From positions 1 to 5,931 of the forward strand of contig RPPD01000160.1 of the NCBI GenBank assembly GCA_003818675.1: a DNA stretch of 5,931 nucleotides. The letters run 5' to 3'. The first letter of the stretch is position 1; each line of letters begins with the position of its first letter. This DNA is from Spirochaetaceae bacterium. GTDB taxonomy: Bacteria; Spirochaetota; Spirochaetia; SZUA-6; RPPD01. Below, in pieces: positions 1-5,606 of the stretch. Below the pieces are notes generated by a model. It was not told where the DNA came from. It was given only the letters and a program-made list of their open reading frames with translations, and made no database searches. The position numbers and the translations under genes are program-made.

Positions 1-1350
1 CAGGTTAACAACAAGGTGGATTTTTGGAATGATGTCTGCATGGTCTCTGACAAAAGCCTCAGAACCAAATAATCCTTCCTCCTCGGCGGAGAATGTCACA
101 AAGAGAAAACTCCTGCGCCTTGCAGGAGGCATTGTGGCAGATGCGTCTGCGGATTCTGATGCAAATGCCTCGACGAGTTCCAGGAGGCCGGATACACCTG
201 ACGCATTGTCATCTGCTCCATTGTATATGGTGTCAGGGACACTGGTATTGGAGCCGGAATATTTCACTGACAGGGTCCCGAGATGATCATGGTGCGCAGT
301 TACCAATATCCACTCTTCCGCGAGCGCAGGATCTGTGCCGGGAAGAAAGCCAACTACATTGCGGCATGTAATGGTTTCCGCTTCCTGCATGTCATACGCT
401 GACAAAGATGCGCTAAGTGCGCTTATATCAGTTTTGACTGGAGAAATGCCAGTATCCATAGCATTTCTGATTTCTGGTAATGAATATCCGAGCCGCTCAA
501 ACAAGGTCTGTGCGCTCAGGTTTGTAATAATGAAGCATGGGGGCGGCATTTCTGAATCTGGTTTTGGTTTTTCGGATTGCGAATCTGGTTTTTCCGGCTC
601 AAGATAATAATGAAAATCTGGCTGGAGCAGTTGTGTTTCAGAAGGCATTTCCGGGACATCGAACATGACAAAGATCACAGCCAATGCTCCATGGAGTTTG
701 GCATTGCGCATTTTGGATAGAAACTGCGAATGTTTTGTGTATCCGTCCCCGGCAAAGACAGTCCCGGGTGCGTTTGGTTCTCCCCGCAGGATAATGACAA
801 TCTTGTCTTTAACGTCAATATCCTTATAGTCATCCCAGCCAGCCTCTGGCGCGGTAATGCCATACCCCGCAAATACTATTCCTGCCTCGGATTCTCCTTC
901 GCCAGAAAGAAAGAGCGGCCCTGTGTCCTCGTACATGGTGAGGGGGAAAACTTCAGTTCCAATGGAGATTTCTATGACAGTGCGTTTGGCATCAAAACCC
1001 TTGCGATAAATGTCAAAACTCTGGAAATACGAGTCTGATCCCGGCATACAGGATAGACCTGCCCGCCTGTAAACAGACGAGATGTATTCCTCGGCAAGGC
1101 TTATGCCGGAAGTGCCTGTGAGCCTTCCCGCGAGCCTGTCTGATGCGAGAAATCTGACATGAGCGGCCAGCTCATAATCTTTGATTTCTGGCTGAAAGAA
1201 TAGTGGAAGGACGATATCAGAAAATGGCCACGGAAGGTTTGCTGTAATGCCCGCGGTTAAATCCGGGAATACGATAATCCCCAAAAAAAGAATGGCCATG
1301 AAAAAGAGAACTGAAGTAAAAAAAGGCAGAATGAACTGAAGTCTTTTCAT
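1..1350 (-). CDS. Membrane-anchored M28-family zinc metallopeptidase (aminopeptidase-like), 3' end outside window
   Basis: The minus-strand frame from ATG at 1350 is open for all 450 codons to base 1 and continues outside the window, so the C-terminus is missing. Residues 5-27 form one strong hydrophobic segment without a lipobox, suggesting an N-terminal anchor with the enzyme outside the cytoplasm. Residues about 140-235 resemble a PA (protease-associated) insert (GIVFAGYGI, WDDYKDIDVKDKIVII). The M28 catalytic signatures follow: TAHHDHLG (351-358, zinc-binding His and Asp), NGADDNASG (377-385, bridging Asp) and FSAEEEGLFGS (420-430, catalytic Glu and zinc-binding Glu). The last metal ligands would lie beyond the window. 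A Pro/Glu/Ser/Lys-rich stretch (251-271) sits between the PA-like and catalytic parts. The gene starts 10 nt after trpA with only a weak AGGA or GAG ribosome site, so it is probably the last visible gene of the trp operon. The family is clear; the substrate is not. Confidence 0.9.
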   Translation of the reverse strand, partial: MKRLQFILPFFTSVLFFMAILFLGIIVFPDLTAGITANLPWPFSDIVLPLFFQPEIKDYELAAHVRFLASDRLAGRLTGTSGISLAEEYISSVYRRAGLSCMPGSDSYFQSFDIYRKGFDAKRTVIEISIGTEVFPLTMYEDTGPLFLSGEGESEAGIVFAGYGITAPEAGWDDYKDIDVKDKIVIILRGEPNAPGTVFAGDGYTKHSQFLSKMRNAKLHGALAVIFVMFDVPEMPSETQLLQPDFHYYLEPEKPDSQSEKPKPDSEMPPPCFIITNLSAQTLFERLGYSLPEIRNAMDTGISPVKTDISALSASLSAYDMQEAETITCRNVVGFLPGTDPALAEEWILVTAHHDHLGTLSVKYSGSNTSVPDTIYNGADDNASGVSGLLELVEAFASESADASATMPPARRRSFLFVTFSAEEEGLFGSEAFVRDHADIIPKIHLVVNL

Positions 1351-1360
1351 ATTCCTGCTC

Positions 1361-2122
1361 TTACCGTAACCCTGCGATAAACTCTCCAACGCCATCCACG
1401 CCTTTTTCCGCGAGCACTCGCAAAGACTGCGTGCCTATGATGGCTATGTCCGCCTTGTCGCGCAAATGGTCTATGTCGGCTTTTGCCTTCACGCCAAAAC
1501 CAAGGGCTATGGGAAGGTTTGTCACTTTTCTCGCGCGGCCGAGATAGGAGTCAAGCGATTCTGAAAAGCTTGTGTCAGCGCCTGTCACACCTTTGCGCGC
1601 AATACAATAAATAAAACCTGATCCGTGTTTGGCTATTTCTGTCATGCGCGCGTCTGATGTTGTGGGCGCGAAGAGAAAAACAGGGTCAAGCTTGTTTTGT
1701 CTCATGGCAGCGCAGTATTCTTCTGCTTCCTCGCAGGGAAGGTCTGGAACAATGGCGCCTTTAAGGCCTGCGATAGCCATGTCCTGTGCGAATCCGGGCA
1801 CCCCATACTTGAAGAGTATATTGTAATAGCTCATGAAGAGAAAGGGGATGGGATATTTGCCGGCAACCTCTTTTGCGAATGCAAAACAATCCGCCACAGC
1901 TGTGCCCTGGTCAAGCGATGCCTGGTTTGCGGCCAGGATTACAGGCCCGTCAGCAACAGGCTCTGTAAAAGGGATCTGGAGTTCCATCAGATCCACGCCA
2001 GCCATTACCATCGCCTCCACTGTTTTGGCACTTGTAGTCATGTCAGGCGCGCCCATGACAATGTGTGTCATGAGCAGAATCCCCTTTTCCCGTTTTTTCT
2101 TTTCAATATATTCACGAAGCAT
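1361..2122 (-). CDS. trpA: Tryptophan synthase alpha subunit
   Basis: This 253-residue protein cleaves indole-3-glycerol phosphate to indole and glyceraldehyde 3-phosphate in the cytoplasm and passes indole to TrpB. The two catalytic acids of the family are present: Glu47 in MELQIPF and Asp58 in EPVADGP. Other TrpA landmarks are the GFIYCIARKGVTG loop, the phosphate-binding GFGVKAKADI and the C-terminal IIGTQSL. It is somewhat shorter than the usual 260-270 residues, mainly at the N-terminus. The usual ELG-PFSDP reads ELQ-PFTEP, marking a divergent subtype, but nothing indicates an inactive enzyme. The ATG at 2122 is preceded by GGAGGG with about 6 nt spacing, inside the end of trpB. The two genes overlap by 11 nt, which implies translational coupling and a 1:1 subunit supply. 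Confidence 0.96.
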   Translation of the reverse strand: MLREYIEKKKREKGILLMTHIVMGAPDMTTSAKTVEAMVMAGVDLMELQIPFTEPVADGPVILAANQASLDQGTAVADCFAFAKEVAGKYPIPFLFMSYYNILFKYGVPGFAQDMAIAGLKGAIVPDLPCEEAEEYCAAMRQNKLDPVFLFAPTTSDARMTEIAKHGSGFIYCIARKGVTGADTSFSESLDSYLGRARKVTNLPIALGFGVKAKADIDHLRDKADIAIIGTQSLRVLAEKGVDGVGEFIAGLR

Positions 2123-3368
2123 GGTAACCCTCCGCTTTTGATCTTATGAAGTCTTTCCATTTTGGATCGTTAACCGCGTCTGCCACTGTGAAGATATCCT
2201 TGTCTCCGCGGCCTGACTGGTTGATGATGACAGCTTGTCCCTTCTCCATTTTGCCAACTTCCGCAAACGCGCCCGCAAACGCATGTGATGATTCAAGAGC
2301 CGGGATCAGCCCCTCCTTTTTTGCTGAAAGTGTCAATGCCTCAACAACCTCACGGTCTGTCGCGGAAATAAATCTGACACGATGAGTTTTTGACAGATGT
2401 GAAAGTATTGGGGAGACACCCACGTAGTCTAGTCCAGCGGCGACTGAATGAGTCTCTTTCATCTGGCCATCACTGTTCTGGAGGAAAAATGTTTTGTATC
2501 CCTGTGAAACACCAACACTCGCGTCCCTGGCAGCAAGGCGGGATGCGTGCATGCCGGTCTGTATGCCATGGCCGCCTGCTTCAACGCCAACAAGCTCTAC
2601 CTTGTCATCAAGAAATCCCGTGAATATCCCCATGGCATTGGAGCCTCCTCCTACGCATGCATATACTCGCGCAGGAAGCTTTCCTGCCTGTTCAAGGACC
2701 TGCTCTCTTGCCTCCATGCCGATGATTGACTGGAAGTAAGTCACCATTTCAGGGAAGGGGTGGGGGCCACAGGCAGTGCCAAGGACATAGTGAGTGGTGT
2801 CCATGTTTGTAACCCAGTCGCGCAGGGCTTCGTTTATCGCGTCTTTCAAAAGCCTTGCGCCTGATTTGACAGGAACCACGGTGGCGCCCAGCTGTTCCAT
2901 CCAGAATACATTGGGTCTCTGGCGTGCCACGTCTATTTCCCCCATATAGATTGTGCACTCAAGCCCGAACTTGGCAGCCATGGTGGCGCATGCCACGCCA
3001 TGCTGGCCTGCTCCGGTTTCTGCTATCACGCGGCGTTTCCCCATGCGGAGCACAAGAAGGCCTTGCCCCATCACATTGTTTAACTTGTGACTTCCTGTGT
3101 GGTTTAAGTCCTCGCGTTTGACGTAGATATCCGCGCCGCCAAAATGAACTGTGAGATTCCTGGCAAAGTAGAGCGGGGTGGGTCTGCATGAATAGGTGGA
3201 CATGAGCGTGACGTATTCATCGTAAAACGCGGAATCGTTTTTCGCTTTTTCAAACTCTGTCTCAAGGTTTTTTATCGTTGTGTAAAGAATCTCCGGAAGG
3301 AATTGTCCTCCAAACTCGCCATAGTAGCCTGGTTTTGCCTGCCCCTTTGATTGCTGTTTACTGTCCAT
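2112..3368 (-). CDS. trpB: Tryptophan synthase beta subunit (TrpB1 type)
   Basis: This PLP enzyme joins indole and L-serine to make L-tryptophan, normally as an alpha2beta2 complex with TrpA. Counting from a GTG at 3374 (420 residues), Lys97 in HTGSHKLNN is the PLP Schiff-base lysine, Glu119 in AETGAGQHGVA is the catalytic acid, GGGSNA (242-247) binds the PLP phosphate and Ser387 lies in the NQSGRGDKDI segment near the cofactor. Length and motifs fit the TrpB1 class that pairs with TrpA, not the longer TrpB2 salvage class. I prefer the ATG at 3368 (418 residues) over the GTG two codons upstream, because AGAGG ends 5 nt before that ATG. The start overlaps the end of the GntR gene by 11 nt, and the 3' end overlaps trpA by 11 nt. 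The frame is intact with all key residues present. Confidence 0.97.
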   Translation of the reverse strand: MDSKQQSKGQAKPGYYGEFGGQFLPEILYTTIKNLETEFEKAKNDSAFYDEYVTLMSTYSCRPTPLYFARNLTVHFGGADIYVKREDLNHTGSHKLNNVMGQGLLVLRMGKRRVIAETGAGQHGVACATMAAKFGLECTIYMGEIDVARQRPNVFWMEQLGATVVPVKSGARLLKDAINEALRDWVTNMDTTHYVLGTACGPHPFPEMVTYFQSIIGMEAREQVLEQAGKLPARVYACVGGGSNAMGIFTGFLDDKVELVGVEAGGHGIQTGMHASRLAARDASVGVSQGYKTFFLQNSDGQMKETHSVAAGLDYVGVSPILSHLSKTHRVRFISATDREVVEALTLSAKKEGLIPALESSHAFAGAFAEVGKMEKGQAVIINQSGRGDKDIFTVADAVNDPKWKDFIRSKAEGYHAS

Positions 3369-4155
3369 AAACACCTCTTAAGTATTGTGAAAACGTGAAG
3401 CGGTCTGTCCTGCACCAGATGCGCGAATATATTGCATCAGGCGCATGTGGAAATGAGAGAATTCTGTGCACCAGAAGCACTTGCCCGGGGGCCCTCGCAG
3501 ATGTCTGGATTTTATCTGGCTTGTTGTTAATGTCATTTTCCGGACACAGGTGTGATTTAACACTCGTTGGAGGTACAGCTATGATAAAAGATTGCCTGCA
3601 GGTTTCGGGAACCATAAAATAACGTTCCTGGATAATCCCCGCAAGGGAATATTTTGCGAAATCACTTTGGATGATGCCTGGAAAGGCAGTTGCCGAAAGA
3701 AAAAACTCCTCAAAGATAACAGGATTCTTTTTGACCAGGACAAGCCTGGAAAAACAGGCCGCTTCTTTCCCTGCGAAAGGATTCTGGTCAACTGAATTGT
3801 CTGTATCTGCTATTCCTTCGATTTTGCGGATGGAAGGTTTGTCTATTATTCGTATTACGGGTGTTATGCCTTTGGCCAAAAAAGCCTGGGACGTGCCTGC
3901 AAGAGAGAACAGGTCAATTGCCTCTGTCTTTTCCTTTACAAATGTGCCGCGGCCCTTTTGTTTGGAAACCAGACCTTTCTGGCATAGCGCCTGCATGGCC
4001 TGCCTGACAGTTGGTCTTCCTATTTTATATTCCATGGAGAGCTCGTTCTCAGACGGGATTTTGTGGCCTGGAGGATAGGCGCCCGAAGAAATACGTTCCG
4101 CGAGGATTCCTGAAAGCTGGCGGTAAAGCGGTATGGGAGACTGCATTGACAACAT
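3358..4155 (-). CDS. GntR-family transcriptional regulator, HutC/UTRA subfamily; probable regulator of the trpBA operon
   Basis: This is a DNA-binding repressor-type protein with an N-terminal winged helix-turn-helix and a C-terminal UTRA effector domain. From the ATG at 4155 (265 residues), PLYRQL (9-14), PSENELS (34-40), RPTVRQAM (47-54) and GRGTFV (68-73) are GntR wHTH hallmarks. The UTRA domain fills about 80-255 and ends in the characteristic CRTDRF (248-253). The frame stays open upstream to 4206, but that stretch contains the promoter and operator, so the longer start is unlikely. ATG at 4155 falls 7 nt after the -10 box; ATG at 4146 is the alternative. Neither has a ribosome site. It is the first gene of the gntR-trpB-trpA-peptidase operon and overlaps trpB by 11 nt. 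Autoregulation through the palindrome at its promoter is likely. The ligand cannot be told from sequence; tryptophan, indole or a precursor are guesses. Confidence 0.92.
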   Translation of the reverse strand: MLSMQSPIPLYRQLSGILAERISSGAYPPGHKIPSENELSMEYKIGRPTVRQAMQALCQKGLVSKQKGRGTFVKEKTEAIDLFSLAGTSQAFLAKGITPVIRIIDKPSIRKIEGIADTDNSVDQNPFAGKEAACFSRLVLVKKNPVIFEEFFLSATAFPGIIQSDFAKYSLAGIIQERYFMVPETCRQSFIIAVPPTSVKSHLCPENDINNKPDKIQTSARAPGQVLLVHRILSFPHAPDAIYSRIWCRTDRFTFSQYLRGVYGQ

Positions 4156-4161
4156 AAATAA

Positions 4162-4190
4162 AATATACGACTCAATTGTAAAGATGTCAA
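4162..4190 (-). promoter_or_regulatory. Sigma70-type promoter of the gntR-trpBA operon
   Basis: On the minus strand TTGACA (4190-4185, perfect -35) is followed by a 17-nt spacer and TATATT (4167-4162, 5 of 6 matches to TATAAT). The expected transcription start falls on or next to the A of the ATG at 4155, so the transcript would be leaderless or nearly so. The -35 box overlaps the left arm of the inverted repeat by 3 nt. Confidence 0.8.
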
Positions 4191-4215
4191 TACAAGTTGG
4201 TAACAACTTGTATTG
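4188..4215. promoter_or_regulatory. Perfect inverted repeat, probable GntR/HutC operator between divergent promoters
   Basis: The left arm CAATACAAGTTG (4188-4199) is separated by GTAA from its exact reverse complement (4204-4215). A 12-bp perfect palindrome in an 87-nt intergenic space beside a GntR gene is what a dimeric wHTH repressor would use. HutC-type operators known from other bacteria are similar palindromes containing TTGTA, and each arm here carries CTTGTA/TACAAG. The repeat overlaps the -35 box of the minus-strand promoter and fully contains the proposed plus-strand -35 box. No T tract follows either arm, so it is not an intrinsic terminator. That the neighbouring regulator binds here is inference. 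Confidence 0.75.
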
Positions 4216-4236
4216 TAGACTTTCCCAACCTATGAT
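4208..4236 (+). promoter_or_regulatory. Probable divergent sigma70-type promoter for the gene at 4243
   Basis: TTGTAT (4208-4213, 3 of 6 matches to the -35 consensus) is followed by a 17-nt spacer and TATGAT (4231-4236, 5 of 6). The predicted start site is at about 4243, which is the A of the ATG of the downstream gene. The weak -35 box lies inside the right arm of the palindrome, so occupancy of the operator should block it. Confidence 0.5.
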
Positions 4237-4242
4237 TTATTC

Positions 4243-4951
4243 ATGGTGTTTTCACAAGATTTTGCCAGGGCAACAGCTCTGAAGCAGAAGCGCAAAATAT
4301 TAAAGGAATATTTCGTTCAAAATCCCAATGCAAAACTCGGATCTTTCGTGGATTCACTTTCAGGGAAACAGGCGGCTGGCCAGCTTATTGGGCTTCGGGA
4401 ATCCTGCATATGATTTGCCGGAAATCCATAATCTTGTGCAGAGAAAGGAGCTGGAGTTACATGCGCGTGAACGCATTTATAATGCGCCTGATATCCCGTT
4501 TTGCACGTCACAGACAAGTATCTGCAAAAACAGAATTGTCGAAACAGCAACAAGAGCCACCGAAGCAGCAGCAGGAGCCGCAGATGCACCCATGCGTTTT
4601 AGCGGAGAACCAGAAGGGGCGGCAAAACTGGTTTCGGCACTTACTATGGATTTTATGAAAATGAAATGAGGCGTCTTCCAGGTATCATGGCCGAGTTTGA
4701 GGCCAAAGGCTACTGCCTTTTTCTGACGAACGCCAATATGCTTCTGGGCAGGGGAAAATAAAGGATCTGATCCACAAGGCATATTGCGCAGGGACATATC
4801 CGGGAAATCACATCTGGATATGCTGGATTACCTGAAAAGAGATAATAAACTTTTCCCTGTTATCATTGCAGTCCTTTTTGAGGAATATCAGGCCAAATCC
4901 GGAGAGAGCGTCTATTTCCCCCGATTTCTAAAGGGCAATGTGAAACTTTAA
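4243..4951 (+). pseudogene. Broken gene of unknown family, four +1 frame changes
   Basis: I do not recognise the family. Coding-like sequence begins at ATG 4243 (MVFSQDFARATALKQKRK) and crosses frames until TAA at 4949-4951. Each frame change is +1, and each can be repaired by removing one base from a short run: GGG 4397-4399, AAAAA 4526-4530, TTT 4632-4634 and GGGG 4751-4754. The joins then read smoothly: GLRNPAYDLPEIHNL, SICKTELSKQQQEP, QNWFGTYYGFYENEM and LLGRENKGSDPQGIL. The reconstructed product is about 235 residues: a basic N-terminus, a Lys/Gln/Glu/Pro-rich linker (KQQQEPPKQQQEPQ) and a C-terminal part ending FPRFLKGNVKL. No signal peptide or membrane segment is seen. Unrepaired, translation from 4243 stops at TGA 4411 after 56 residues. 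The adjacent operon shows no frame breaks over 4 kb, which argues for real decay over random sequencing error, although all four sites are homopolymers. It is divergent from the GntR gene and probably shared its control. Confidence 0.65.
4542..4583 (+). repeat. Two 21-nt tandem repeat units encoding KQQQEPP / KQQQEPQ
   Basis: The unit at 4542-4562 and the unit at 4563-4583 differ at five positions. Four of these are A-to-G changes spaced so that all fall on third codon positions of the frame whose codons start at 4542 (AAA/AAG, CAA/CAG twice, CCA/CCG). All four are silent in that frame, and only the final codon differs (CCG/CAG). The repeat therefore identifies the frame used here when the gene was functional. 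Confidence 0.7.
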
Positions 4952-4979
4952 AGGATTTCAAGAAAGTCACACAAGCTCC

Positions 4980-4985
4980 GATAAT
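4980..4985 (+). promoter_or_regulatory. Possible -10 element for the exported-protein gene
   Basis: GATAAT matches the -10 consensus at 5 of 6 positions and lies about 20 nt before the TTG start at 5006, giving a short leader that contains the ribosome site. The -35 region (around 4957, TTCAAG) is poor, so read-through from the promoter at 4208 remains an alternative. Confidence 0.3.
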
Positions 4986-5005
4986 GAATAACAGTGGAGA
5001 AAATC

Positions 5006-5506
5006 TTGAAAAAGACCCTGTTTTTGACAGTTTTCCTGCTTTTTGCGGGATTTTCCGTATTCGGCGAAATGGTCTATGTTTATATAGAAGAAACGTGCAA
5101 TGGAGAGCATGTGGAATGCCTGCCTCAGACCAGAAGCGGAATTTTTGATGAACTGTTTGAAGCTGGTTATATTGTTTTTGACAACAGCGAGGACAAGGCC
5201 GAGACAGACCGCATAATGGGAAAAAAGTTGTCCCCCGTGTTTACCCAGGCTGTCTCGGGTGGCGCTGATTTCCTTATTGCCGTGGCAATCGCCTCAACCA
5301 GGGAGGTATTGGCAAGCAAGCGCATACGTCTTGTCAGTACCAGCACCTATTTCCTGTATGACGCTCTTACAGGAAAGCTGCTTGCGACAGGCAATGCCAC
5401 AATCAATAACAAGGACCGGGAGGAGGAAATGCCTCCGGCACAATGCGGCATTTCCATGGGTAAACAGATAGGTTCAGCCCTTGGAGGGATATTGGGATCG
5501 TACTGA
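5006..5506 (+). CDS. Small exported protein of unknown function
   Basis: I do not recognise this protein. With a TTG start at 5006 it has 166 residues. The GTG at 4994 would add four residues, but it has no ribosome site, whereas GGAG at 4996-4999 lies 6 nt before the TTG. The N-terminus is a classical Sec signal peptide (KK followed by hydrophobic residues 5-19) with a likely signal peptidase I site after VFG at residue 20 and no lipobox, so the product is probably periplasmic or secreted. The mature part has Cys31 and Cys38, possibly a disulfide pair, and a third Cys at 147. It contains an alternating hydrophobic segment (ADFLIAVAIAS, 87-97), STSTYFLYDALTGKLLATG (111-129) and a glycine-rich C-terminus (GSALGGILG). 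The 'D-x-x-TGK' strand pattern is loosely like envelope proteins of the CsgG/LpoB type, which is only a hint. The next gene follows 100 nt downstream on the same strand. Confidence 0.8.
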   Translation: MKKTLFLTVFLLFAGFSVFGEMVYVYIEETCNGEHVECLPQTRSGIFDELFEAGYIVFDNSEDKAETDRIMGKKLSPVFTQAVSGGADFLIAVAIASTREVLASKRIRLVSTSTYFLYDALTGKLLATGNATINNKDREEEMPPAQCGISMGKQIGSALGGILGSY

Positions 5507-5525
5507 AATCTATCCAAAGGTTTAC

Positions 5526-5554
5526 TTGGAAAATAGCTTAAAATGGTTTAAATT
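5526..5554 (+). promoter_or_regulatory. Candidate promoter upstream of the RlpA-like gene
   Basis: The 100-nt gap between the two exported-protein genes is A+T-rich. TTGGAA (5526-5531, 4 of 6) with a 17-nt spacer and TAAATT (5549-5554, 4 of 6) is the best pair I can find. A second weaker arrangement is TTGGAA at 5560-5565 with ATTATC at 5583-5588. No convincing terminator lies in the gap. Confidence 0.3.
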
Positions 5555-5593
5555 TTGATTTGGAACGTTTATAAATTCACCGATTATCTTAAA

Positions 5594-5600
5594 AAGGAGG
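5594..5600 (+). promoter_or_regulatory. Strong Shine-Dalgarno site
   Basis: AAGGAGG ends 6 nt before the ATG at 5607. It is the best ribosome site in the window and fixes the start of the RlpA-like gene. It contrasts with the apparently leaderless starts at 4155 and 4243. Confidence 0.85.
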
Positions 5601-5606
5601 AAAAAG

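Noticed and set aside
29..1038. Several plus-strand open frames in the first kilobase
   Set aside because: They lie opposite the M28 peptidase, which is open for all 450 codons on the minus strand and carries diagnostic motifs. The plus-strand translations look random.
3378..3620. Possible frameshift in the C-terminal part of the GntR regulator
   Set aside because: The segment around residues 205-235 looked unlike UTRA at first, but the same frame resumes with VLLVHR, YSR and CRTDRF, which are the expected UTRA ending. The gene is intact.
4188..4215. Palindrome as an intrinsic terminator
   Set aside because: No T run follows on either strand, it is A+T-rich, and it sits between divergent promoters, not at gene ends.
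4328..4669. A 113-residue plus-strand open frame as an intact gene
   Set aside because: Its N-terminal part is not protein-like and has no ribosome site. The repeat at 4542-4583 shows silent drift in a different frame, and the frame stops inside coding-like sequence of another frame.
4750..4766. Euplotes-like +1 frameshift signal (AAA followed by TAA) at one frame change
   Set aside because: The triplet order is present at 4756-4761, but the other frame changes do not share it and nothing suggests a genetic system of that kind. A one-base homopolymer insertion explains all four sites better.
4317..4797. Minus-strand open frames opposite the broken gene
   Set aside because: They are Leu/Arg-rich or low-complexity complements of the plus-strand linker repeat, with no family motifs and no ribosome site.
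5515..5530. Short inverted repeat CCAA...TTGG after the exported-protein gene as a terminator
   Set aside because: The stem is only 4 bp and no U tract follows.
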